Shown one piece after another: positions 10,960 through 20,645 of a DNA stretch of 64,000 nt. The notes below the pieces were generated by a model, which made no database searches, had not been told where the DNA came from, and saw nothing but the letters and a program-made list of their open reading frames with translations. How positions within the stretch are numbered: the stretch's first letter is position 1; each line of letters starts with the position of its first letter. The position numbers and the translations under genes were made by a program. Source of the DNA: Acheta domesticus (taxonomy: Eukaryota; Arthropoda; Insecta; Orthoptera; Gryllidae); NCBI GenBank assembly GCA_031308135.1, contig JAHLJT010008756.1, forward strand, positions 136,635,775 to 136,699,774. The letters are read 5' to 3'.

Positions 10960-11215
10960 TATGTACACACGCTTCCGTGCACATAACCACACATGGCGAT
11001 AAGTCTAGGCGTTGGTCCAGGCTGGGGTGGTGCCTTGTTGGACGGCGGTATCTGCAGGGGACAACCCGTAACCCGACTTGTAGATCTGTCGTCGCATCTA
11101 ACGTTCCTGTGGGGAGCAACACCGCACCATCCAGGGTATAACATGCACTACACTCACGGGACCAATGAGCAACGTGCTTGACGCCCCCGGAAACGAACAC
11201 TTCGTGTACAGCCCG
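10960..11215 (+). mobile_element. SINE-A 3' half, old copy
   Basis: Follows the 3' half of SINE-A in order: ACACATG, GGCTGGGGTGGTGCC, TAACATGCACTACACTCACG, GGGACCAATGA and TTGACGCCCCCGGAAAC. Many substitutions and a missing 5' half indicate an old truncated insertion. Confidence 0.65.
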
Positions 11216-11436
11216 GGACTGTGGGTGCCGGGCGTCGACTCAAAAAAACTCCTCAGCGCTCTCAATTACGAAGTTCCTTAACTCGGCCGCGCCGCTCGCA
11301 GCACCTGCAATTGTCCGTGCTCATTACGGCCAATCAGCGGCCGAGCTGCTCCGCGCGAGGCGATGGCGGGCAGCCGATGGGAATGGAGGGAACCAATTGG
11401 GATCAAGTGGAGGCCCACCGGGCTCCCACGCGTAGG

Positions 11437-11486
11437 GTTGGCAAAAAAACCATCGATGTTATTAAAAAATCGATATTTTCTTTAAT
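11437..11486. repeat. AT-rich CATCGATGTT repeat fragment
   Basis: The fragment carries CATCGATGTT and AAATCGATATTTTC, the hallmark of the dispersed AT-rich sequence also at 12111-12260, 44762-44920, 60120-60260 and 62335-62560. It directly precedes the fold-back element. Confidence 0.5.
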
Positions 11487-11966
11487 TGTCACCTTTCTCG
11501 TCTTCTTGTTGGACGTGATTGCGCTCGAAGAATATGAATTTATGCCTTATTTTACATGACGAGACTCAGGCCGTGAGGTCTGTTCTTCCGTCTGACCACG
11601 CAAATTTCGCTACACTCCTTTCACCAACTAGCGCAGAAAGACTGTATTATCTCGGGCGACTATGTTCCGCGGTCGTAAATAAATCCAAATTGTGATCATG
11701 TCACTCAGTAACAATGCGTTTTAATAATTAAATTTGTTCAAAGAATTGGTCGCCCCGACCCGGATTCGAATCCGGGGTATTGGAATCCGGACCGGAATTG
11801 CTCGTGTTCGAATCCCAGCCAGGGGCGACCAATTCTTCGAACTAATTTAATTATTAAAACGCATTGTTACTCAGTGACATGGTCACAATTTAGATTTATT
11901 TACGACTGTGGAACATATTCTTCGAGCGTAATCATGTCCAACAAGGGGATGAGAAAGGTGACAATT
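11485..11966. mobile_element. Fold-back element centred on paired tRNA-like arms
   Basis: Outer arms (AATTGTCACCTTTCTCGTC... and ...GATGAGAAAGGTGACAATT) and inner arms (11661-11756 with 11822-11918) are inverted copies; about 120 bases at 11536-11660 are present only on the left. The apex, 11748-11830, begins GGTCGCCCC and ends GGGGCGACC, a perfect 9-bp stem like a tRNA acceptor stem, and contains two T-arm/B-box-like blocks (CCGGATTCGAATCCGG and GTGTTCGAATCCC). It looks like two tRNA-like modules in inverted orientation that have partly collapsed. No coding potential. Confidence 0.75.
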
Positions 11967-12009
11967 ATATTACATACAAGGAGCGATAATTGCACTCGTG
12001 AAAGCTGTT

Positions 12010-12105
12010 CAAAGGATTGGGTGTCTCGGTAGCTTAGTGGTCAGAGCTGCTGGGCGTAAACCAGAAGGCTCGGGTTCGCAGCCGGGGAGACCAATTCTTC
12101 GAACA
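12010..12105 (+). mobile_element. tRNA-like module with conserved flanks, copy 1
   Basis: It contains GGTAGCTTAGTGGTCAGAGC (A box and D arm), an anticodon-arm-like CTGGGCGTAAACCAG and GGGTTCGCAGCC (B-box-like). The flanks TTCAAAGGATTGG and CCAATTCTTCGAACAAATTT are inverted relative to each other and shared with the module at 17827 and with the fold-back apex. The weak B box and imperfect acceptor stem argue for a SINE/pseudo-tRNA rather than a tRNA gene. Confidence 0.6.
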
Positions 12106-12110
12106 AATTT

Positions 12111-12260
12111 AATTATTGATATTTTTTAGCAGAAATATCGATATTATAACATCGATGTTGTGCTTTCAATGTTTTCTTTAGATCGATATATTTGCTCAGA
12201 AACAACGACGTTTTGAAAAAAACATTTTTTCATGAAATAAATATAATTTGCAGATCTAAA
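12111..12260. repeat. AT-rich CATCGATGTT repeat
   Basis: It contains AACATCGATGTTGTGCTTTC, TTTCTTTAGATCGATATATT and TTGCTCAGAAAC, in the same order as at 60150-60250 and 44770-44870. No terminal structure was identified. Confidence 0.55.
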
Positions 12261-12312
12261 TGTTTTGAGGATTTCTTGCAATCAACATTCATTCACAAGT
12301 GTTACTGTCAAT

Positions 12313-12497
12313 GATCACGCACGGTCCGTGACTCCGCTCCGGCATTCACCCGCCAAAATTCTCTTCCAGACAGCGACTGAATCCGACCTAGCCGACAAGC
12401 TGTGTCGAAAATCCTGCCGCCGTTGAGACTCGAACCTAGGACCTCCCAGTCAGAGGGACTGCAGTAACATCAGTTGATGCCCTGAGTCCTCTCTCCC
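12313..12497 (-). mobile_element. SINE-A 5' half
   Basis: On the minus strand it retains the head (GTTACTGCAGTCCCTCTGAC), the B-box-like CCTAGGTTCGAGTCTCAACG and the GGTCGGATTCAGTCGCTGTC block. It is truncated after the GAATGCCGGAGCGG region. About 140 bases of GC-rich sequence (12498-12640) adjoin its head. Confidence 0.78.
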
Positions 12498-12640
12498 GGT
12501 CAGTCGGCAGGAGAGGAGAGGTTTGGGGGGAGAGGGGGGCAATGGACCCTTTCCCCCGGCGATCCCCCTCCGCCTCCCGCAGTAATTAGACCCGGGGCGG
12601 GAGGGCGATGCTTCCGGACTGGAACGATCCCAGGGAGGTT

Positions 12641-12985
12641 TCCGCTGATAAGAGGCTAATTACGTTGATTCGTTAAGCCGCGTCTCCACCACTTAACTTC
12701 TGACGTCAACATTTGAAGTGCGTATATATTAAATGTATGATTGTCGTGTCTCATGCACTTAATATTATTTCATTAATTTCATGTTGAACTTCAAGTTTAG
12801 ACGATTTTTATGTTGTTTTGTTCCAGCAGGATGGGAAATGTGTTAACTCAATATTTTGTTTGAGTGATTTCGAGTAAACTTCTTGCAAATCGTGAGTTTG
12901 CTTGGTAAGAATTGTACTTCTAATCACCATTTTCAGTGTTTCTGATGTAAGTGAAATTAAATGGTGAAAGGAAGAAACAATGAAC
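12641..12985. other. No feature recognised
   Basis: Unique-looking, moderately AT-rich sequence with no repeat, RNA or coding signal that I can support. Confidence 0.5.
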
Positions 12986-13011
12986 CTCTTGAGGCTATGT
13001 TGGTGCCCCCG

Positions 13012-13305
13012 TTAGGGAACATTATATGAAGCGAGTACTACAGGTGTGGGGAAAAAAAGTGAAACACTTTCTGGGAGGTACTGGTTAGATTCCGCAGCTC
13101 TGGGACCTACAGTCGAATCGAAAATAGCACCAATGCCCATAACCACAAGGAATAATAAGTATAATACAACGTTCCAGAATCCGAATACAAAGTTCATTTG
13201 AATCCATCTTCCTAGCGACCCATCAACTAGCCAGATTTTAGACCAGCAATCATACACTGCAGCTTGCAACTTTTCATCGAAGTGGTTACACGTCGGCGAT
13301 CGGAA
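13012..13305 (-). pseudogene. Open stretch with one membrane-segment-like region; unrecognised
   Basis: On the minus strand about 95 codons stay open after an in-frame TAA, without an early ATG. A cysteine/tryptophan-rich beginning (YDCW) is followed by a hydrophobic run (FWNVVLYLLFLVVMGIGAIF) long enough to span a membrane, then a proline-containing polar end. I do not recognise the family. No good splice acceptor lies between the upstream stop and the open stretch, so this could be a decayed exon, part of an unknown element, or chance. Confidence 0.22.
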
Positions 13306-13309
13306 TTAA

Positions 13310-13905
13310 GGTTACAGATCACAAAACACTGAGTCAGTTATACTTTGCACACCTAGATTTTTTCCAAATAATATAAGAAAAATGCTGATTTTTTAAAATA
13401 TAAACAGTTCTTTTCATACAAAAATGTAATAAATTGAAGAAAATATATAAACAAGAAAATATATTGTGAAAACAACAAAATATGTAATATAGTACTAATT
13501 ATGTAAAAATATGTAACGAAAAATTCGATATTGTGCTAGGAGGGCGATGATTCGCCAAGATTACAATTTTGAGAACGGTAAGTAGAAAGACAAAATATAT
13601 GTAATTACATAAAAATTCGGTCTCTAGTTATAAAAGTATGTGTAGCTCGTTCATCATTAATAATGTCGCTGTTGCTTTTATTTCCCATGCACCGCAAATA
13701 AGATGCATATTTTAGATAATTTTCCAATTTTATTGGTTCTTCTTCTTCTTACCAATTTCTATTACTCTTGTTCTAATTTACCTTGCTACTTTGACGAGCT
13801 ATCTTGTGAATGTAAAATTAATCTACTTTTTTCGATCTCTAAGTTTCAGACTTGGTACCTATATATAATACACGCCAACGGCACGCATTCATTTACATGC
13901 TCTCG
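13310..13905. other. AT-rich stretch without recognisable feature
   Basis: Long A/T-rich tracts and short TTC runs (13738-13750). No coding or repeat structure is supported. Confidence 0.5.
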
Positions 13906-13908
13906 TGA

Positions 13909-14100
13909 AGTGAAATTTACGACTTAGTTTTTAATGCGTTTAATACGCGATTGGGAAGTGAGCCACTTCCTATTGTAAGAGGAGAAACAATCCGACGTTG
14001 GGGTCAGATTTATTGTAGAACAATCGAAGATCAAGTTGAACGAATATACGACGTGCCTATCGCAATGAAGAATGCATTGCAATGCTACGTTTCTGAATAG
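13909..14100 (+). other. Terminal 63-codon open stretch with protein-like composition
   Basis: After an in-frame TGA, 63 sense codons run to a TAG at 14098-14100 without an upstream ATG. The translation has mixed charged and hydrophobic residues (for example RRWGQIY, EDQVERIYDVP, ending CYVSE) and is not low-complexity, unlike most open frames here. A CTTAG at 13922-13926 could be a weak splice acceptor. I do not recognise the protein; a last exon or a relic is possible. Confidence 0.25.
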
Positions 14101-14720
14101 GGACATCTACTCATAAAACTGCCATAACGCACCACGTAACAGGGGAATTTCTCGCTGCCTCCGACGTTTGATAACCCCTCGCGTGTCTTATCTCTTGTAC
14201 GCGTATCCTCTGACCGTGCGCATTATGGCTTGTTGCAACCGTTCCAATGCATTACTCTCTTATCTTAATTCTCTGCAATGATGCGCATCTCCTAAGCTTG
14301 TTTGTGTTTACAAAGGGGTGTGATATAGCGATGGACTGTAATATGGAGATTGATTAAACCGTCATTTTATTTGAACAGATTTGAGGAATAATGCTTGCCG
14401 TAGAGTGGAAGTTACGTTCGATCATTATTTTCTGCGGCTGAATGTGCATTCAATCATCCAGTAGTTCAATTACACCAAGATCTTTAGCGGGAATTCAAGA
14501 CCATCTGAAATTTCGATACATGTTCTAATTGTATAAACACGGAATAGTGATACGAAGTACAACTTTAATTTGTAAATTCATTGCTCAAAAGTGATTTATT
14601 AAAAGTGATTGAACACTCGGTAATATAAACAATGGCCGGGCGTGTTCAACGTGTGGTGTTTTCCACAAAAACGGCAATATCCCTTGGGAATTTCCTGATT
14701 TGGAAAGCTTAGAAAGTCAT
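14101..14720. other. No feature recognised
   Basis: Mixed-composition sequence without repeat, RNA or coding signal that I can support. Confidence 0.5.
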
Positions 14721-14721
14721 G

Positions 14722-15000
14722 ATTTTTTAATTTCTCGCTCTTACTTCGTAAGAAGGGAAAGTAATGTAATCATGAGCCGGAAAACTCCGAATTTTCGACG
14801 GAAAATCTCTTATTGCCGGGTCGTGGTTCTGAAAGAGTGAATAAATCTTGTTTCCTTGTTTCTTTATATTGTAAATTACTTCTAACACGTTGCAGTCAGA
14901 AACCTTATTTGTGGACATCGATATAGAAAAATTGATTGAGGCAAAAGGTCTGTCTGACCGACCCACACTGGTTCCAACTGACCAAAAACCTGGCCATAAT
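14722..15000 (+). repeat. Dispersed repeat D fragment
   Basis: Shares with 46495-46770, 58670-58950 and the inverted 60640-60900 the order GGGAAAGTAATGTAATC, CCGGAAAA, TTTCGRC...GAAAA, CTAACACG, CAGAAACC and GTCTGTCTGACCG. The family is old and poorly bounded. Confidence 0.5.
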
Positions 15001-15145
15001 TCGAAAAACCGAACTTCGCGCTTAGAGGTAAACCCCATCAAATCGTGTACAGATGTAGTTAGTGCATCATATGCCTGCGTGACAGATAAATTCCAAACTC
15101 ATTTCCTTCCCACATTCGACGGTGAAGCTGGCGGTATCTGAACGT

Positions 15146-15210
15146 CGAAAAATTGCTCATTTAGAAAAAATGCCATTTTCGAAAATTGCTCATTTAGAAA
15201 TAATGCCAGA
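15146..15210. repeat. Two-copy direct repeat of about 33 bases
   Basis: The block CGAAAAATTGCTCATTTAGA plus AAAAATGCC is repeated once immediately downstream with few changes. Confidence 0.75.
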
Positions 15211-15404
15211 AAGTACGAGCGTATGTGCCGTTGTGGCCCCACTAGTTGACTTTTGGAAAGAATAGGCCCGTCTGCATCAGAGGCTGAGGGGTTTTAGGTG
15301 GAATAGACGGGAAGAGATAAGTGCATGATAACGATGACCATGGATCGAAGACAGATGCCTCGGGGCAACAACTCGTGCGATTATAACGACTGTGGCCTGA
15401 GGCG

Positions 15405-15730
15405 GCTGGAGAAAAAATTCTAGAAGCAGATTGCTGTGGTTAATAGTTTTTGGTGGTCTCTCTGATTAATCCTGGCGAATGACCGAGCAGCACATGACCA
15501 ACGGCCCATGGACCACCAGCAATCTTTCCTGCCTCTTCTTTGTCCGATCTATTCCCCTTACATTCTCACACATGCCCTACTCTACAATACCAGACATGTT
15601 GGAAGACCAGTCGGCAGTTTACAGTTTGTCCCAATCAGGGAGGTGCCCTCTGGCGGAGATACCTGGTGAGGGAGAACTTCACGACGTGAAGGTCGTCACC
15701 GGACTTCACATTCCAGCTGGGTAGGAACTG
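15405..15730 (+). mobile_element. SINE-A, 5'-truncated
   Basis: Starts in the ATTCTAG block, continues through GGTGGTCTCTCTGATTAATC, the CTTCTTTGTCC block and ACACATGCCCTAC, and ends within the GGAGATACCTGG part. It abuts the GC-rich array that begins near 15740. Confidence 0.72.
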
Positions 15731-15835
15731 TCTCCCTCCCTCCCTCCCCGAATTCCCTACACACTCACGTCACCCTCGTGTGGCTGCCTTCCCTTCTGGC
15801 GAGGGCGGCTGCTCCGCGGATCGTTACTCACCGCT

Positions 15836-16580
15836 CCGCCTCCGCGCTCGGGGGCGCTGCTAACGCCCCTCGGCCCCGTCCCCGCCTGCGCCCCCTCTGC
15901 CCCTTCCGCCCCCTACGCCCCTTCCGCCCACTACCCCCTTCCGCCCGCGTCTCCGCCTGCCTCTCCGTCCGCGCCTCCGCCCTCGCCTCCGCCCTCGCCT
16001 CCGCCCTCGCCTCCGCCCTCGCCTCCGCCCTCGCCCTTGCCTCCGCCCCCGTCTCCGCCCCCCGTCTCCGCCCCCCGTCTCCGCCCCCCGTCTCCGCCCC
16101 CCGTCTCCGCCCCCCGTCTCCGCCCCCCGTCTCCGCCCCCCGTCTCCGCCCCGTCTCCGCCCCCCGTCTCCGCCCCCCGCCTCCGCCCTCGCCTCAGCCC
16201 TCGCCTCCGCCCTCGCCTCCGCCCTCGCCTCCGCCCTCGCCTCCGCCCTCTTCCTCCGCCCCCGTCACCGCCCCCGCCTCCCCCCTCGCCTCCCCCCTCG
16301 CCTCCGCCCTCGCCTCAGCCCTCGCCTCCGCCCTCGCCTTAGCCCTCGCCTCCGCCCTCGCCTCCGCCCTCTTCCTCCGCCCCCGTCACCGCCCCCGCCT
16401 CCGCCCTCGCCACCGCCCTCGCCTCCGCCCTCTGCCTCCGCCCTCTGCCTCCGCCCTCGCCTCAGCCCTCGCCTCCGCCCTTGTCTCCGCCCTCGCCTCC
16501 GCCCGCGCCTCCGCCCTCTCCTCCGCCCTCCTTCCTCCGCCCTCTGCCTCCGCCGTCGTCTCCGCCGCCGCTCCCGGCAC
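15836..16580. repeat. CpG-rich minisatellite, about 12-bp units
   Basis: Tandem variants of CCGCCCTCGCCT and of CCGCCCCCCGTCT fill this stretch on the plus strand. The array creates frames of more than 300 codons on both strands made only of Pro/Ser/Ala/Leu/Arg or Gly/Arg/Glu, which are artefacts. SINE-A fragments lie on both sides (15405-15730 and 16790-17193, in opposite orientations). Confidence 0.95.
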
Positions 16581-16789
16581 GGCCCCCACCGCAGGAAAAA
16601 AAGAGGCGCAGGAGGCGCTGCCTTGTGGCGGATGGAAATGCGCCTCGGGTGCACAAAACGCGCTTCTCCCCCCCCTCCGCCCCCGGCCTCCCCGCGCTGC
16701 CCGCAGCCGCCCACACGAGCGACGGACGGAGGGCGAGCGTCGCTCCGCCAGCCAATCACTCGTGGCATGTGGTGATGCTCACTGCCTTG

Positions 16790-17193
16790 GGGATCGATTA
16801 TTAGTAATTCCAGATCACTAGTCCCGTACGTATAGTGCATGTTGTTGCTCGGGAGGTGGTTATCTGCCTCTTGCTGGATGGTGAGGACCAGCGCTGACCG
16901 ACCGACGACTGGGGAGGGGGGGTCGCCCCAACCAGGTATCTCCCTCCAGCGGGGCACCGCCCCAGCTGAGACAAGCTCTAAGCGCCCGACCGGTGTCCCG
17001 GCATGTCTGGTAGTGTAATGCGTGTGTGTGTTGTGTGTGTTGTGTAAGGGTTGAGGATAGGACCAAGAAGAGATAGGAAAGATCGCGCGCGGTCCGTGGC
17101 CCGTTTGTGACAGTACTGATCCAGCATTCGCTTGGTTTTCGGAGAATTACCGATCAGAGCAGCCGGCCGCTAGAATTCTCCTCCAGACTGCGA
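16790..17193 (-). mobile_element. SINE-A, head-truncated
   Basis: On the minus strand it runs from the GAGAATTCTAGCGGCCGGCT block to the terminal GGAATTACTAAT block. The tRNA-like head is missing. A GTGTGTTGTGTGTGTT stretch replaces the CA-rich middle. Confidence 0.82.
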
Positions 17194-17760
17194 ATGAGTG
17201 TTATTGAAAGGGTCGAGAGTGAGGTTCATTGTGAAGTAATGAGTTGCGTGATCGGGTATTTCGAATGGTGTAAGCTGTTGGTTTTATTGTTAATATTAAT
17301 CGCCTGTCGCATGTCCTGATGCTATCGAGTTGATAGCTGCATCGTAAGCGAAAGAACGGGTAACACGCGGCAATCTCGACATCCAACTCACAGCCGCTTT
17401 CTTATCTTATTCGCACCTCCTAAACGTAATTTCTATGTTATCTTAGTCATGTTTTTCCTAGTCATGAAAGTGTTTTCTGGACGAACATTTAATAATATAA
17501 GTATTCCTGCTGTATATATGCTATCCTGTTAATCGACGAATGAAATCGATTGCATACCCATAGATTCCAGTTCGGAATCCACGTCCTGTCGACCATCAAA
17601 TTCGGAATCCAGTCAGAATCCTCGGGCAGAATTGCATTCTCTGTGCACTTCGCGATTCTTTTGAACCGCGGTAGACAAGTGAACGAATTCGCAGTTTCAT
17701 ATACGTAACCTACGCATTGCTATCGTATTTCTGGTTACATTTCGCATTGCTCATTGAACA
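17194..17760. other. No feature recognised
   Basis: Mixed sequence with a few short inverted motifs. Nothing is supportable as a gene or repeat. Confidence 0.5.
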
Positions 17761-17826
17761 AAATGAATGTATAATTGTCACCATTCCCCGAGCGATAGTG
17801 CGCTCGTGAAAACTGTTCAAAGGGTT

Positions 17827-17907
17827 GGTTGACTCGGTAGCTTAGTGGTCAGAGCAGCTGGGTGTAAACCAGAAGGCCCGGGATTCGAATCCCGGTTCGG
17901 GCCAACC
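17827..17907 (+). mobile_element. tRNA-like module with conserved flanks, copy 2
   Basis: It holds the A-box region GGTAGCTTAGTGGTCAGAGC, an anticodon arm CTGG-GTGTAAA-CCAG whose loop places GTA at the anticodon position, and GGGATTCGAATCCC. Terminal GGTTGAC pairs with GCCAACC with one mismatch. The flanks (TGTTCAAAGGGTTGG and CCAATTCTTTGAACAAATTT) match copy 1. The extra base in the T loop and 81-nt length suggest a mobile pseudo-tRNA rather than an active gene. Confidence 0.62.
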
Positions 17908-17940
17908 AATTCTTTGAACAAATTTAATTAGAAAATTAAT

Positions 17941-19440
17941 CTTGAAGTCAGCGACAGTGACAATGAACTTTGTACTCCACCTGAAATTCAGGAAATAGCG
18001 AACTCGACAACTCTACAATTATTGCCAGGACAATGAAGCGAGTATTATGAACAATCATAAACAGCATTTATGGAGTGGAGAAAGAGTAATAGGGTGAACC
18101 GTTTTAGCGAGAACATTCTCTTGGCTTAATTTACAAAACCTTCTCAACAGTATAAATTTTCATGTTTACGGAAGACATACTCAATGTCAAGAAGCACATG
18201 TAAGTAATCATTGTACTTGAGTTTCACATAAAACAAAATCTGTTCCAAATCTATTCTGAATAGTTCAAGGTCGTGGAGAAAGAATAGTCTTCTACTGGCG
18301 CCGGTTGGCTATTTTTCACTCGTCGCTCGTGTCGTAAACATCAACTCGTGAATAATAGCCATCATTATGCGCTCGTTGAAGAATGAACTATTAATTAATT
18401 TCTGGTGTCTACGTCAAATCTGTGAAAGAGGCCTGCGCCTAAACCTGCGATGCAGAGACGGCGTGGGGCCTCGGGCGCCGTCGCCCCTTGGCGCTGCCTC
18501 GCGCCGCCCCCGCCGCCAGAGTGGGGGCAACATACCGACAGGCTGGCCAAAATACGAAAACCTTATCCAAATTTCTGTGGTCACGGGGTAAAAGTTCATA
18601 AGTCATTTTTTGGCAAAATTGTGTTAAGTACTGAAACTACGAGTTAAGTATCTATATTTTACTTTAGTAAAACGACCAAATTCAAATGTTGCCTCCTTAA
18701 CGAGAAAAAAATATTAAAAAATAGCTTTTAGCGAAGGAACAAACGGTGGCTCAAAAATCTAATCCTTGTTTTCTCGAAACTAAGATTTTTGACTTAAGAA
18801 CGTTTACCTCGTGACCACAGATTTAATGGAACTTGTATGCGGTGGTTTTTGGGCACGTTAATTGAGATTCAAAATTGAAAGAAAAAAAAAGGCGGATACG
18901 AGATGGCGGATTAAGAATTAAAATAATTCTAAAAATGTTTCTGAAGAATCATTAGGCTGCAGTTAATGCAGAATAGTAGCTAATACACATCAGCTTTTTT
19001 TGATATTTCAATAGCTCAATAGTAGAGATTGAAGTTTATACAAATTTCTTTGTGGAACTCTGTATAACATAGAACTCTTTACGACTTAAAAAAAGTAATT
19101 ATATCATTTTGTTTCAACATTCATTATTAATTAAGTAATTTTAATACGTTTTTAAGGTATTTGTAGTAAATGGAAACACTTTATTCTCCATCACGATTTT
19201 CGTCCAATTTGAATGATGAAAATTGCTCAAAACCGAAAACGTTATACACGTGTTCAAAGTAACGTCTGATGTACGACCTTTGTGTCGTGTAACAGCTGCT
19301 CGCTCAGTGGCCACATTTGCAATAATGCAGAGCGTCACTGTGACACCTCGGACCTTTTCTAATGGTTGCATTTGACACTGTAAATCAGTCTACCCAACCG
19401 CTTAATCAAAATTTCCTAAATAAAACCTTTTTTTGATTGA
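17941..19440. other. Mostly featureless; short GC-rich island at about 18455-18535
   Basis: Apart from a small GC-rich patch with CCGCCCCCGCCGCC the sequence is AT-rich, with no repeat family or coding signal that I recognise. Confidence 0.45.
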
Positions 19441-19447
19441 TTAATTG

Positions 19448-19968
19448 TTAGGGATTCAGGGCCATTAGTCCCGTAAGTGCAGTGCATGGTTGTGTACAGG
19501 AGTTAGCGGTGGACTTCCGCGCTGGATGGCGATATCCAGCGCCAACCTACGTCGGCTAATGGGGTTTTCCTCAACCAGGTGTCTCCTACCAGCGGGCACT
19601 GCCCCAGCAGGGACAAGCTCTAAGCTCTCTACCGGTCTCCTGTCATGTGAAGTAGTGTAGTGCATGTTAGTGTAAGTGTGTGTAAGAGAGAGAGGATACG
19701 ACAAGGAAGAGGAAGGAAAGATCGTGCGCGGTCCCTGACCCGTTTGTTAGGACACTGCTCCGGCATTCGCCTGGTGTTGATCGGAAAAACCACGGAAAAC
19801 TACCGATCAGAGCAGTTGGTCGCTAGAATTCTCCGCCAGACAGCGACTGAATTGGACCTTGCTGATAAGCTAGTGCCAAAAATCCTGCCACCGTCGGGAG
19901 TGTAACCCTAGGACCTCCCGATTAGAGGGAGTGCAGTGACATCAGTTGATGCACTGAGCCACCTCTCT
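19448..19968 (-). mobile_element. SINE-A, close to full length
   Basis: All parts are present on the minus strand: head CAGTGCATCAACTGATGTCA, CCTAGGGTTACACTCCCGAC (B-box region, mutated), GTCGCTGTCTGGCGGAGAAT, GGTAGTTTTCCGTGG, GGACCGCGCACGATCTTTCC, CTCTTACACACACTTACAC, and the end block reaching GGCCCTGAATCC. It is followed by GC-rich sequence at the head side (19969-20290). Confidence 0.87.
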
Positions 19969-20290
19969 TTCTTTTCTTTTTTTGGCCAGCGTTTCGGGAT
20001 CTCGCCCCAATGTGCGCCGCCCCCGCCCCCGCCGCCACTTGACGCCGCCCCTCCCTCCACTTGGCCGCGGCAGCTGCCGCCTGGCACGGCCGGTGCGGCG
20101 CGGCGCGGCGCGGCGGCGGGGGCGGTGCCGGCGCCCGCGGCCCAGCGATTAGCATGCGCTCCCCCACCCCTCCCCTCCCCACCTGCCAAAAACAAAGGAG
20201 CGGCGCCACCAAGTCATCCAGGAAGGCAGACCCCGCCGCGCCGCGCCGCGCCGCGCACGGGACCTTAAAGGGACCCGCACGCGCTTAGTT
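19969..20290. other. GC-rich low-complexity segment
   Basis: Contains CCGCC runs and GGCGCGGCGCGGCGCGGCGG, with a second CGCCGCGCCGCGCCGC block near 20235-20255. Long open frames here are compositional. It adjoins the head of the preceding SINE-A. Confidence 0.75.
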
Positions 20291-20383
20291 TTTACCCGGC
20301 GTCGGTGTCAACATATGATCGTCTGTGGCCACACACCTCCGGGTAAAGGTGCCACTTTCTTTACCTGCAATGGTGGCTTTAGG

Positions 20384-20645
20384 GCATCAACTGTTATCAC
20401 TGAAGTGTCTCTGACCGGGGGGTCCTAGGACTTCACTTCCAACAATGCCTCCCAGGGACCATCGCTTGTGTTAGCGCAAGGCGACAACGTTTGACTCTGC
20501 AGCGTTTCGTTAATTGCTCGAAATAACGAGGGCATCAACTGTTGTCACTGCAGTGTCTCTGACCGGGAGATCCCAGTATTCGAATCTTGACGATGGCAGG
20601 TTTTTTGACGCTAGCTAGATTAGCTAGATCGAATTAAGCTGAGTG
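20384..20645 (+). mobile_element. Two SINE-A heads in tandem
   Basis: GGCATCAACTGTTATCACTG at about 20385 and GGCATCAACTGTTGTCACTG at about 20531 are each followed by GTGTCTCTGACCGGG. The second continues through TATTCGAATCTTGACG (B-box-like) and the GCTAGATCGAATTAAGCTG block. Bodies are missing. Confidence 0.72.

Noticed and set aside
15778..16821. Very long open frames (up to 347 codons) over the GC array
   Set aside because: They consist only of residues dictated by the 12-base unit, occur on both strands and in several frames, and have no domain or splice context.
17827..17907. A functional tRNA-Tyr gene
   Set aside because: The anticodon position reads GTA, but the molecule is too long, the T loop has an extra base, the acceptor stem is mismatched and the flanks are those of a mobile module.
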